A stretch of 37,403 nt of DNA. Origin: Actinobacteria bacterium HGW-Actinobacteria-5 (GTDB taxonomy: Bacteria > Actinomycetota > Actinomycetes > Propionibacteriales > Propionibacteriaceae). Positions within the stretch are counted from its first letter, which is position 1. Each line of letters opens with the position of its first letter. The position numbers and the translations under genes are program-made. The notes beneath the pieces were generated by a model, which had not been told where the DNA came from, did no database searches, and was given only the letters and a program-made list of their open reading frames with translations. This document shows, piece by piece, positions 7,903 through 16,640 of the stretch. The DNA lies in NCBI GenBank assembly GCA_002843035.1, contig PHEV01000058.1:1-37403 (forward strand), written 5' to 3'.

Positions 7903-9578
7903 GAAGCCCGGGGGAGCCGATGACGAACCTGCTGAACCCGCCCATCCGGTCCCGGACGCTGGGGGCCGGCCAGCCCCTGCGCGGCGACCGGATCCACAAG
8001 TACGTGACCGCGTACTGCCCGCAGTGCCACGCGGCCGACACACCGCTGGAAAGCGTGCAGCGGCTGTCCGGCATCCTGGCGATCCGGGACGAGAGAGTGT
8101 GGCTGGAGCGTGCCTGCCCTGTCCACGGCCTGGTTCGGACGCTGTACGACGAGGACCCCAACATCCTGCGCTACCTGGAGCAGTGGCAGGCGCCGACAAA
8201 GGTGCACATACCCGACCGGGTCGACAACTACCGTGCGATGCCCGAGGCATTCGCGTACGGGCTGCCCGCGTTCCACACCCAGCACACCTGCATCCTGATC
8301 GAGGACATCACCGAGCACTGCAACCTGAGGTGCCCGACCTGCTTCACGGCCTCCGGTCCCGCGCTCACCGGGGTGGCACCCCTGGTCGACGTGCTCGCCA
8401 ACGTGGACGCCCGCCTCGCCCGCGAGGAGGACCGGATCGACGTGCTGATGCTCTCCGGGGGCGAGCCGACGCTCTACCCGCAGCTCGCCGAACTGCTGGC
8501 CGAGCTCGTCGAGCGCCCGATCGTGCGGATCATGGTGAACACCAACGGTCTGCTGCTCGCGCAGGACGACGACCTGCTCGCGCTGCTGAGGAGCCACCGG
8601 GACCGGCTGGAGGTCTACCTTCAGTACGACGGGCCCTCCGTGGCGGCGTCCACCTTCCACCGGGGTGCCGACCTGACCCGGTTCAAGGAGTCGGCGATCG
8701 CCCGGCTCAGCGAGGCCGGCATCTTCACCACGCTGGTGATGACCGCTGCGCTCGGCGTGAACGACGGCGACATCGGCGCGGTCGTGCAGAAGGCGCTGGC
8801 GACGCCCTTCATCGGCGGGGTGGCCATCCAGCCGGTGTTCGGGTCGGGACGCAACCACGGTATCGACCCGATGGACCGGCTAACCCATACCGGCGTGCTG
8901 GCCCGGCTCGGCCCGCAGACCGGCAACGTGGTGCAGTGGCACGACCTGACCGCGCTGCCCTGCTCGCATCCGCACTGCTCCTCGGTCGGCTACATGCTCA
9001 AGGACGACGCCGGCGTGTGGCGCTCACTCACCGCGCTGGTCGGCCACGACGAGCTGCTGCGCTGGCTCGAGCTCGACCCCGAGCACCTGGCCAACCGGGT
9101 CGCCGATCGCGACCTGCCGCAGCAGTTGCGGGAGCTGATCAAGAACTCCATGCTCGACCTGCTCAGCGAGCAGGCGACGCTGACCAATCCGCGCACCGGT
9201 CAGCTGTGGCAGAACATCTGCACGCAGTGCGACCTGGGCATCTCCACTCTGGCCACGCTGGCCGCGGGCAAGTTGCCCGGCCAGGAGGACCGGATGCGTG
9301 CCCTGCTCGCCGACCGGGTCAAGCGGATCACGGTGAAGCCGTTCCAGGACATCTCCACGATGCTGGAGGAGCGGCTGGTGCAGTGCTGCGTCCACGTCGG
9401 CACCGTCGGCGACGACGGCGCTCCCCAGTGCGCACCGTTCTGCGCGGTGCAGGCCTGGGGCCCGCTGGCCCGCCAGCGGCTGAGCACCGCGAAGGGTCAC
9501 CTGCCCGTCCTGCCGCTCTCGACCCGGCCGGTCGTGCCGGCCGAGACCCCCACCCGCGCAAGGAGCAGCCATGAGTGA
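7899..9578 (+). CDS. multi-cluster radical SAM protein, COG1964/MJ0619 (tetraether synthase)-like
   Basis: A 559-aa radical SAM enzyme. The SAM-cluster motif is CNLRCPTC at 141-148 (CX3CX2C), followed by LSGGEPT. Further cysteines match the MJ0619-type layout: an N-terminal rubredoxin-like set CPQC (40-43) plus ACPVHG (Cys73), the signature LPCSHPHC in the middle, and a C-terminal group in CTQC, VQCCVHVG and CAPFC. VYLQYDGPS after the barrel core is also family-like. Relatives include archaeal tetraether synthase, which joins lipid chains by C-C bond formation, and uncharacterised bacterial proteins. Genes for membrane proteins lie on both sides. The ATG at 7899 overlaps the preceding stop; ATG 7920 after GGGGGAG is the alternative. 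Exact substrate unknown. Confidence 0.88.
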   Translation: MRSPGEPMTNLLNPPIRSRTLGAGQPLRGDRIHKYVTAYCPQCHAADTPLESVQRLSGILAIRDERVWLERACPVHGLVRTLYDEDPNILRYLEQWQAPTKVHIPDRVDNYRAMPEAFAYGLPAFHTQHTCILIEDITEHCNLRCPTCFTASGPALTGVAPLVDVLANVDARLAREEDRIDVLMLSGGEPTLYPQLAELLAELVERPIVRIMVNTNGLLLAQDDDLLALLRSHRDRLEVYLQYDGPSVAASTFHRGADLTRFKESAIARLSEAGIFTTLVMTAALGVNDGDIGAVVQKALATPFIGGVAIQPVFGSGRNHGIDPMDRLTHTGVLARLGPQTGNVVQWHDLTALPCSHPHCSSVGYMLKDDAGVWRSLTALVGHDELLRWLELDPEHLANRVADRDLPQQLRELIKNSMLDLLSEQATLTNPRTGQLWQNICTQCDLGISTLATLAAGKLPGQEDRMRALLADRVKRITVKPFQDISTMLEERLVQCCVHVGTVGDDGAPQCAPFCAVQAWGPLARQRLSTAKGHLPVLPLSTRPVVPAETPTRARSSHE

Positions 9579-9924
9579 GAGCCCGGAGCAGGCCGCGAAC
9601 CGGATCGCGAGGGGGCCCTCGCCGTCGTCCTACGTGCCGGACGGCGGGGCGTCAGCCCCGGTCGCCGACGACGCGAGGCCGTTCGACCCGCTGCGGTTGT
9701 GCATCTTCGCCACCATCGCTGTGCTCGGCTGGCTGTTCGGGCCGCTGGCGGTGCTGGTCTTCGCCGGGGTCGGCTTCGCCGGCTACTGGAGGGCGCGGCA
9801 GGCCGGGCTGACCCGGTCGAAGTGCTACCTGCGCGACACCCGGCTGGTGCTGGGCTACCTCTTCCTGCTCGCCGCCGCAGGGGCGTGGGGGCTGGTCTTC
9901 GCGATCCAGCGCTGGCTGGCCTGA
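9571..9924 (+). CDS. small membrane protein closing the radical SAM cassette
   Basis: A 117-aa protein of unknown family. A polar N-terminal 40 residues precede a hydrophobic stretch at about 43-68 (CIFATIAVLGWLFGPLAVLV and on), a short basic loop, and a final helix at about 92-113 ending in IQRWLA. The ATG overlaps the end of the radical SAM gene by 8 bp and has AAGGAG upstream, so it belongs to the same operon. A hairpin at 9939-9959 follows it. Confidence 0.78.
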   Translation: MSESPEQAANRIARGPSPSSYVPDGGASAPVADDARPFDPLRLCIFATIAVLGWLFGPLAVLVFAGVGFAGYWRARQAGLTRSKCYLRDTRLVLGYLFLLAAAGAWGLVFAIQRWLA

Positions 9925-9938
9925 GCCCGCCGGAGGCA

Positions 9939-9959
9939 CAGTCCCTCGGCCGGGGACTG
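9939..9959 (+). terminator. hairpin terminator after the radical SAM cassette
   Basis: CAGTCCC (9939-9945) pairs perfectly with GGGACTG (9953-9959) around a seven-base GC-rich loop. It lies 15 bases after the last stop of the cassette. No T-run follows. Confidence 0.6.
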
Positions 9960-9993
9960 ACGGACAGCGGTTGGGACCATCAGACTTGCTCCC

Positions 9994-10290
9994 GTGACCG
10001 TCCCCGGGCAAACGGCCGTTCGCGTGCGGAGGATCCGCCCGACCCATGTCCTCGGGGGGATCGTTCTCGGACTGGTGCTGGGGCTCGTCTCAACCCTGCT
10101 GGCCCTTGTGACGGGGTGGTTCGCGCTGCTCATCGGCCCAGCAGTGCCAATGGTGCTCGCCGTAATCCTGAGCGGTCGGAGGTCCAACCTGGCCACAGGC
10201 CTCCTCGTCGGCGGAATCCTCGTGCTGCCAGTTGGCTACCTGCTCATCCTCGCCCTGGCCGAGGCCATCGGGTCAGCCTTGCGCGGCTAG
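9994..10290 (+). CDS. small hydrophobic membrane protein, unknown
   Basis: A 98-aa protein with a short basic N-terminus and three hydrophobic stretches (about 20-45, 46-60 and 67-93). No family recognised. The GTG at 9994 has a CAGACT hexamer (9981-9986) seven bases upstream, a weaker version of the leaderless -10 seen elsewhere here. Codon use and hydrophobic pattern support a real gene, with moderate confidence. Confidence 0.6.
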   Translation: MTVPGQTAVRVRRIRPTHVLGGIVLGLVLGLVSTLLALVTGWFALLIGPAVPMVLAVILSGRRSNLATGLLVGGILVLPVGYLLILALAEAIGSALRG

Positions 10291-10304
10291 CGCCCGTCCG
10301 GCGC

Positions 10305-10562
10305 TCAGGCTGAGGGAGGTGTCTGGGCCGGCTGCTCCCTGCGGGGACGGCCGAGGCCGAGGCCGGTGAAGAAGCCGCCCATCAGCAGGCCGGCGGCACC
10401 GATCAGCAGCGGCAGGCCGGCCGACTGCACGTCCGCGCTGCGCAGGGCGTCCAGGGCGAGCCACTGGCGGTAGGAGAGCCACCCTGCCCAGATGGCGCCG
10501 CCCAGTCCGACCAGAACCAGGAGCAGGCCGACGATGACGCTGACCTTGGACATCACCTTCAT
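10305..10562 (-). CDS. small two-helix membrane protein, unknown
   Basis: An 85-aa protein with two hydrophobic helices, about residues 7-29 (VSVIVGLLLVLVGLGGAIWAG) and 48-70 (LPLLIGAAGLLMGGFFTGLGL), and a basic Pro-rich tail. Family not recognised. ATG 10562 is chosen because TATGAT (10574-10569) lies exactly six bases upstream on this strand; an internal ATG at 10553 is possible. It is divergent from the methyltransferase gene, with only 39 bp between the two start codons. Confidence 0.7.
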   Translation of the reverse strand: MKVMSKVSVIVGLLLVLVGLGGAIWAGWLSYRQWLALDALRSADVQSAGLPLLIGAAGLLMGGFFTGLGLGRPRREQPAQTPPSA

Positions 10563-10568
10563 GCGCTG

Positions 10569-10574
10569 ATCATA
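10569..10574 (-). promoter_or_regulatory. leaderless -10 TATGAT for the 85-aa membrane protein
   Basis: Read on the minus strand, TATGAT is followed by six bases and ATG 10562. It lies 15 bp from the divergent -10 at 10590-10595, so the two promoters overlap. Confidence 0.7.
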
Positions 10575-10589
10575 GGAGTCCGGTTCGTC

Positions 10590-10595
10590 TAGTTT
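10590..10595 (+). promoter_or_regulatory. leaderless -10 TAGTTT for the methyltransferase gene
   Basis: TAGTTT is followed by GGGGCC and then GTG 10602, giving a leaderless start. Confidence 0.68.
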
Positions 10596-10601
10596 GGGGC
10601 C

Positions 10602-11762
10602 GTGGACGCAGAACTCGCGCGCTGGCTGGTCTCGGCGGATGCCGAACCGGCGCTCGCCGAGGCGTCCGGGCAGCCCGATCCCGGCTCGTTGGCTGCGGCG
10701 ACCGCGCTGCGCCGGCACTGGCCCGCGGACCAGGCGGCAGCCGCGCTGGGTCAGGTCGCCCTGCGTCGGCGGGCGGTGGCGAAGTTCGGTGAGCGTGCGG
10801 CCGGCCTGTTCCTCACCCCGGACGGCCTCGAGCAGGCCACCAGGGCCGACGTGGCCCACTGGCGCGCGGCCCGGTTCACCCAGGCGGGCGTGCGGGAGGT
10901 GGTCGACCTCGGCTGCGGGATCGGTGCGGATGCCCTCGCCTTTGCCGACGCCGGCATCACCGTCACCGCCGTCGAGGCCGATCCGGCGACCGCCGTGCTC
11001 GCAGGGGCGAACCTTGGCGAGCACGCCCGGGTGCTGTGTGGCGACGCGGTTGCGCTCGCCTCCGCGGTTCTCGGTGATGGCGCGGCCCTGTTCGCCGACC
11101 CGGCCCGGCGGACGGCGGCGGGGCGCACCTGGCGGGTGGGTGACTTCTCCCCACCCTGGGAGTTCGTCACCGGGCTGCTGGAGGGCCGGGTCGGCTCTGT
11201 GAAGGCCGCGCCGGGACTGCCGTCCACAGCCATCCCGGGCGGCGTGGCCACGACCTGGGTGAGCCACCGCGGCGACCTGGTCGAGGCGTCGCTGTGGTCC
11301 GGGCCGTGGCCGGCCGGCTCACGGACGGCCGTGCTGCTGCCCTCCGGCGACCAACTGGAGGCGGGCGAGCGGCGTGATCCACTGGTCGGCGCGGTCGGTG
11401 CCTACCTCTACGAGCCCGACCCGGCCGTGATCCGGTCCGGCGGCGTCGGTGCGCTGGCCGAACGACTGGACGCCCGCGTACCGCAGGGCGGCATCGGCTA
11501 CCTCTTCGCCGACACGCTCATCCAGACCCCGTTCGCCACCACCTTCGCCGTGCAGGAGGAACTCGACCACGATGAGCGGGTGCTGCGCCGCTGGGTGCGC
11601 GAGCACGACGTCGGCGCGATCGAGATCAAGGTCCGCGGCCTCGACGTCGATCCCGCGGTCCTGCGCCGCCGGCTCAAGCCGACCGGGAAGAAATCCGCGA
11701 CTCTCCTTCTCACCCCCACCGTGGCCGGTGCGCGGGCGTTGGTCGTCGAACGGCTCAGCTGA
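10602..11762 (+). CDS. class I SAM-dependent methyltransferase with THUMP-like C-terminal domain
   Basis: A 386-aa actinobacterial-type methyltransferase. The SAM-binding motif I is VVDLGCGIGADALAFA (about residues 104-119), followed by the acidic VEADP strand end and a FADPARR segment in the motif IV position. The C-terminal third (about 290-386), with VREHDVGAIEIKVRGLDVDP and LKPTGKKSATLLLTP, matches the THUMP-like domain of this family, so an RNA substrate is likely but unproven. The GTG start fits a leaderless transcript. Its stop overlaps the end of the convergent GH13 gene by 8 bp. Confidence 0.85.
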   Translation: MDAELARWLVSADAEPALAEASGQPDPGSLAAATALRRHWPADQAAAALGQVALRRRAVAKFGERAAGLFLTPDGLEQATRADVAHWRAARFTQAGVREVVDLGCGIGADALAFADAGITVTAVEADPATAVLAGANLGEHARVLCGDAVALASAVLGDGAALFADPARRTAAGRTWRVGDFSPPWEFVTGLLEGRVGSVKAAPGLPSTAIPGGVATTWVSHRGDLVEASLWSGPWPAGSRTAVLLPSGDQLEAGERRDPLVGAVGAYLYEPDPAVIRSGGVGALAERLDARVPQGGIGYLFADTLIQTPFATTFAVQEELDHDERVLRRWVREHDVGAIEIKVRGLDVDPAVLRRRLKPTGKKSATLLLTPTVAGARALVVERLS

Positions 11763-12981
11763 GCTGCAAGGAGTGCGGCTCCACTCCGTCGACGGGCTCC
11801 TCGCCGATGTTCAGCCGCAGGGTGAGCCGCCCGTCGTCGGCACCGCTCAGCTGGATCGTGATCGAGGTGTCGGTCACGTCGGCGGTCCTCACCTCTGCGT
11901 CCACCAGCCACGGGTGCCGCCGCCGGATCGCGATCAGTTCCCGGTACGTGGCGAACAGGTCGCGCCCGAACGGCAGCAGGCCCTCGGGGGTGTCGGGGAA
12001 GGCCGGACGCACCGCGTCGTCCCCCCGCCGGTGCTCCTGCTTCTCCCCGGTGAAGCCCTGCTCGTCGCCGGCGTAGATGGAGGGGATGCCCGGCAGCAGC
12101 AACAGCAGGGCCGCCGTCAGCGGCAGGTGCCGGTGGTCGGTGATCCTGCTGGCGATCCGGGTCACGTCGTGGTTCCCGATGAACGTCTGCGGACGGAACG
12201 TCTCGCAGAAGCGGCGATGGCGGCCCAGCGTCCACTCCAGGGAGTGGAAGTTGGCGTTCACCAGCGAGTCCCAGATCGCGTGCCACAGCTCATACTGGGT
12301 CACGCTGTCGACTCCGGAAGCGGCAACGAAGTCCGCGTAGTCGCCGTGGATCACCTCGGCGAACACCCAGCTGTCGGGGTGCCTGGTCTTCACCGCCCGC
12401 AGGATCGGTGCCCACACCTCCGCCCCCTGGGCGTACGCCGCGTCCAGGCGCCAGGCGTCCACGCCTCGGTCCAGCCAGTGGTTCATCACCCCGGCCACGT
12501 AGTCGGCAACCACTGGCTGGGTCAGGTCGAGTTCGACCAGCGACTTGTGGCCCTCGAAGTAGCGGGGGTACTCGCCGACCCAGCGGATCCAGCGGCCGTC
12601 GTCGGTACCCGGCCCGGCGGAGAAGGCGCGCTGGACGATCGGGTGGCCGGCGGCCAAGTGGTTGAACACCCCGTCCAGGCAGACCCGGATGCCGCGGGCG
12701 TGGCAGTCAGCGAGCACCTGGTCGAAGTCCGCGTCGTCGCCCAGGCGCGGGTCGATCCGGAAGTGGTCGGTGGTGTCGTAGCCGTGGCTCGCGGACGCGA
12801 ACACCGGCGCCAGCAACAGCCCGTTGGCCCCCAACTCGATCACGTAGTCGAGCCAGTTCGCCAGGTGTGGCAGCCGGTGGTGGCCGCGGTGGCTGGTCTC
12901 CCGCTCCGCGCCGACGAAGCCGAGCGGATACACGTGCCACCAGATGGTGTGTGCCGCCCAGCCCTTGCCGCCTGCTTCCAC
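11755..12981 (-). CDS. alpha-amylase family (GH13) glycoside hydrolase
   Basis: A 408-aa GH13 protein without signal peptide, so probably cytoplasmic. The four conserved regions are visible: DGVFNH (103-108), GVDAWRLDAAY with nucleophile Asp180, VFAEV with acid/base Glu209, and FIGNHD with the transition-state Asp272. A short beta domain closes the chain. Likely substrates are maltodextrins or related alpha-glucosides; the exact specificity is not readable. GTG 12981 is supported by TATGGT exactly six bases upstream. The first CIRCE element lies in the -35 region of this promoter, which may put the gene under HrcA control as well. Confidence 0.88.
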   Translation of the reverse strand: MEAGGKGWAAHTIWWHVYPLGFVGAERETSHRGHHRLPHLANWLDYVIELGANGLLLAPVFASASHGYDTTDHFRIDPRLGDDADFDQVLADCHARGIRVCLDGVFNHLAAGHPIVQRAFSAGPGTDDGRWIRWVGEYPRYFEGHKSLVELDLTQPVVADYVAGVMNHWLDRGVDAWRLDAAYAQGAEVWAPILRAVKTRHPDSWVFAEVIHGDYADFVAASGVDSVTQYELWHAIWDSLVNANFHSLEWTLGRHRRFCETFRPQTFIGNHDVTRIASRITDHRHLPLTAALLLLLPGIPSIYAGDEQGFTGEKQEHRRGDDAVRPAFPDTPEGLLPFGRDLFATYRELIAIRRRHPWLVDAEVRTADVTDTSITIQLSGADDGRLTLRLNIGEEPVDGVEPHSLQLS

Positions 12982-12987
12982 AACTCC

Positions 12988-12993
12988 ACCATA
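12988..12993 (-). promoter_or_regulatory. leaderless -10 TATGGT for the GH13 gene
   Basis: On the minus strand TATGGT is followed by GGAGTT and GTG 12981. CIRCE 1 spans about -34 to -60 relative to that start. Confidence 0.68.
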
Positions 12994-13014
12994 GGGCCTG
13001 CAGATCCCGACCTG

Positions 13015-13041
13015 TTGGCACTCGGCTTGATCGAGTGCTAA
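13015..13041. promoter_or_regulatory. CIRCE operator 1 (HrcA site)
   Basis: TTGGCACTC, nine bases, GAGTGCTAA. The right half is the exact CIRCE consensus and the left half differs at one base. It overlaps the -35 of the groES promoter and sits at the -35 region of the divergent GH13 promoter. Confidence 0.93.
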
Positions 13042-13055
13042 GCGCGCGATAGATT
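13027..13055 (+). promoter_or_regulatory. groES-groEL promoter
   Basis: TTGATC (13027-13032) and TAGATT (13050-13055) are separated by 17 bp, the best sigma-A-type promoter in the window. Transcription should begin near 13062, inside the second CIRCE, leaving a leader of about 116 bases. Confidence 0.75.
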
Positions 13056-13059
13056 CGCT

Positions 13060-13086
13060 TTAGCACTCTCGCCTTGAGGGTGCCAA
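13060..13086. promoter_or_regulatory. CIRCE operator 2 (HrcA site)
   Basis: TTAGCACTC, nine bases, GGGTGCCAA. The left half is exact consensus; the right half has two changes. It covers the expected transcription start of groES, so HrcA bound here would block initiation. Confidence 0.9.
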
Positions 13087-13177
13087 CCAGCCTCAGGCGG
13101 CACCGCGACGACGCCGAGGTTCGACACACCTGACCAATCAGGGCGCGCCGCGCCCCACCGAACGAAAGGGTTTTGAC

Positions 13178-13474
13178 GTGGCAGTCACGATCAAGCCGCT
13201 CGAGGACCGCATCCTCGTCCAGCCCCTGGAGGCCGAGCAGACCACCGCCTCCGGGCTGGTCATTCCCGACACCGCCAAGGAGAAGCCGCAGGAGGGCAAG
13301 GTGCTCGCCACCGGCCCGGGTCGCATCGACGACAACGGCAACCGCATCCCGCTCGACGTCGCGGAGGGTGACGTGGTCATCTTCAGCAAGTACGGCGGCA
13401 CCGAGGTGAAGTACGACGGGCAGGAGTACCTGCTGCTCAACGCCCGCGACATCCTCGCCATCGTCTCCAAGTAA
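13178..13474 (+). CDS. groES: co-chaperonin GroES
   Basis: A 98-aa GroES, the ring-shaped lid of the chaperonin. It has the usual start [19 protein letters not shown], the mobile-loop region [16 protein letters not shown] that contacts GroEL, and the C-terminal [14 protein letters not shown] 13178 fits the family start, with AAAGGG about ten bases upstream. groEL starts 12 bp after its stop, so the two form one heat-shock operon controlled by the double CIRCE. Confidence 0.97.
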   Translation: MAVTIKPLEDRILVQPLEAEQTTASGLVIPDTAKEKPQEGKVLATGPGRIDDNGNRIPLDVAEGDVVIFSKYGGTEVKYDGQEYLLLNARDILAIVSK

Positions 13475-13483
13475 GGAAGCTGA

Positions 13484-15103
<1,620 letters not shown>

Positions 15104-15115
15104 GCTGATCGCCAC

Positions 15116-15147
15116 AACGGGCCCCCACCAGCCGGTGGGGGCCCGTT
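15116..15147 (+). terminator. strong hairpin terminator after groEL
   Basis: The arms 15116-15129 and 15134-15147 are perfect 14-bp complements with the loop AGCC. It begins 12 bases after the groEL stop. No U-tract follows, as is common in actinobacteria. Confidence 0.9.
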
Positions 15148-15324
15148 CGCATCTCCGGACCGGTTCCGTCGTCCCGGGCCCACCCGGGGTTCCTGCGGGA
15201 AGCTGGGGGTTTGCTGGAACAGGGCTGGCGGTTCGCTGCCAAGGCGGACGGATCGATGGTGGCGGCCGCGTGGGGCCCACAGGATGGTGGCACAGGTACC
15301 CCGAGCTCAAAGGAGCAGCACACC

Positions 15325-15912
15325 ATGAACCGGATCTTCCGCACTGGCCTGGTCACCCTCACCGCACTGGGCGCAGGGCTCGGCCTCGGCATCGCCAGCG
15401 GCGCCCCCGCGCTCGCCGACGAGACCACGCCCGTCCCCGCACCGACGCCGGTGTACCGCTGCGACGGCGTCGTGGCCACGATCGTCGGCACCGAGCAGGA
15501 CGACGCGATCATCGGCACGCCCGGTCGTGACGTGATCGTGGCCCTCGGCGGCAACGACACCATCGACGGCATGGGCGGCAACGACCTGGTCTGCGCCGGC
15601 GCCGGCGACGACGTGGTCACCATGGGAGCCGGCGCCGACCGGGTGTACGGCGGACCCGGCCGCGACGTGATCCGCGGTGGCGCCGGACGCGACAAGCTCT
15701 TCGGCGGCTCCGGCAACGACCACCTGGTCGGCGGTGCGGGCCGGGACCGGATCTTCGGTGAGTCCGGTCGGGACCTGATCGAGGGTGGCACCGGCCTGGA
15801 CCGGCTGTTCGGCGGCACTGGCCGGGACATCGTGCGGCAGGGCGCAGCCTCGGCGAAGGTACAGGCCGCCTGGTACGCGGCGTTCGGTCCGGTGACGCCC
15901 CCGCTGGATTGA
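15325..15912 (+). CDS. secreted RTX-repeat calcium-binding protein
   Basis: A 195-aa exported protein. Residues 1 to about 30 form a signal peptide with a hydrophobic core and cleavage near ALA-DE. The rest is almost wholly RTX nonapeptide repeats of the GGxGxDxhx type: about ten units from LGGNDTIDG to FGGTGRDIV, a parallel beta roll that folds on binding calcium. There is no catalytic domain and no type I export machinery nearby, so export is probably by Sec. AAAGGAG (15309-15315) fixes the ATG at 15325. Function unknown; it may be structural, adhesive or part of the cell surface. Confidence 0.88.
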   Translation: MNRIFRTGLVTLTALGAGLGLGIASGAPALADETTPVPAPTPVYRCDGVVATIVGTEQDDAIIGTPGRDVIVALGGNDTIDGMGGNDLVCAGAGDDVVTMGAGADRVYGGPGRDVIRGGAGRDKLFGGSGNDHLVGGAGRDRIFGESGRDLIEGGTGLDRLFGGTGRDIVRQGAASAKVQAAWYAAFGPVTPPLD

Positions 15913-15937
15913 TTCCCGCCTGGCGCGACGGTCCCAG

Positions 15938-15958
15938 CTGTCCCCTTACGGGGAACAG
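15938..15958 (+). terminator. hairpin downstream of the RTX gene
   Basis: CTGT-CCCC (15938-15945), loop TTAC, GGGG-ACAG with one bulged A (15950-15958), 26 bases after the RTX stop. Confidence 0.55.
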
Positions 15959-16058
15959 ACAACGCGCGCGTGGTCGGGTTAGCCTCGTGGGGAACGAAGG
16001 ACTTCGCTGGCGTCCCTGGCCGGATGCCCTGCCACCGTGAGGTCCGCGCCGGACTCCC

Positions 16059-16112
16059 GGCGGGTGGAGCGGAGGGGCCTGGCGGCCTCTTGGGATTCCC
16101 GTTCCACCCGCC
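16059..16112 (-). terminator. 14-bp stem hairpin downstream of the DUF3054 gene
   Basis: Arms 16059-16072 and 16099-16112 are complementary at 13 of 14 positions, with a 26-base loop, just past the minus-strand stop at 16122. It may also stop read-through from the RTX side. The rest of 15913-16121 shows no gene I can support. Confidence 0.5.
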
Positions 16113-16121
16113 CGGGCTCCG

Positions 16122-16508
16122 TCACCACATCGTCCGGTCGTCCGGCCACTCTGTGCCACCCGCGTCGTTGGGCTCGCTGAGTTGCCTGCGGAGCAGGGCG
16201 CGCCAGCCGATCAGGAACAGCGCAAGGACGGCCGCCGTGACCAGGATGAATCCGATCGGCGCGTCGCCGCCGGACACCACGCGCAGCAGGATCCCACCGA
16301 CAGTGGTGATCACCCAGGCCGTCAGCCCCTGCACCCACCACGGCCCGGCCCGCCAGGTCGAGACCAGCGAGCCCACGATCGTGGCCATCACGAACGGCCA
16401 CGCCGTCGCTCCGAGCATCGTCAGGTCTTCACCGTGGCTCAGCCGCCCGACGGCGGCGAACAGCAGGACCATGACGAGGTCGTAGGCCAGCGCGCGAAGG
16501 ATTCGCAT
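16122..16508 (-). CDS. DUF3054 family membrane protein
   Basis: A 128-aa membrane protein with about four hydrophobic segments. The features YDLVMVLLFAAVGRLSHGE near the start, WPFVMATIVGSLV, the Trp-rich turn and RVVSGGDAPIGFILV match actinobacterial DUF3054 proteins, whose function is unknown. ATG 16508 is supported by TAGTCT exactly six bases upstream. It stands alone, convergent to the RTX gene. Confidence 0.82.
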   Translation of the reverse strand: MRILRALAYDLVMVLLFAAVGRLSHGEDLTMLGATAWPFVMATIVGSLVSTWRAGPWWVQGLTAWVITTVGGILLRVVSGGDAPIGFILVTAAVLALFLIGWRALLRRQLSEPNDAGGTEWPDDRTMW

Positions 16509-16514
16509 GCGGCG

Positions 16515-16520
16515 AGACTA
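16515..16520 (-). promoter_or_regulatory. leaderless -10 TAGTCT for the DUF3054 gene
   Basis: On the minus strand TAGTCT, then CGCCGC, then ATG 16508. Confidence 0.68.
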
Positions 16521-16640
16521 TCCAGAATCGCGCCCGGTGAGCGCCTTACTCGCCCGTTTGGGGGCGGCATCTGCCCGACCGGCCAGCCGGGCGGCTCCCG
16601 CACAGCTCCGGACTCCCCGGGTTCGGGGCCGCGGCACCGC

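Noticed and set aside
15148-15324. Coding or RNA gene between groEL and the RTX gene
   Set aside because: No convincing frame, tRNA fold or promoter; only the RTX ribosome binding site is clear.
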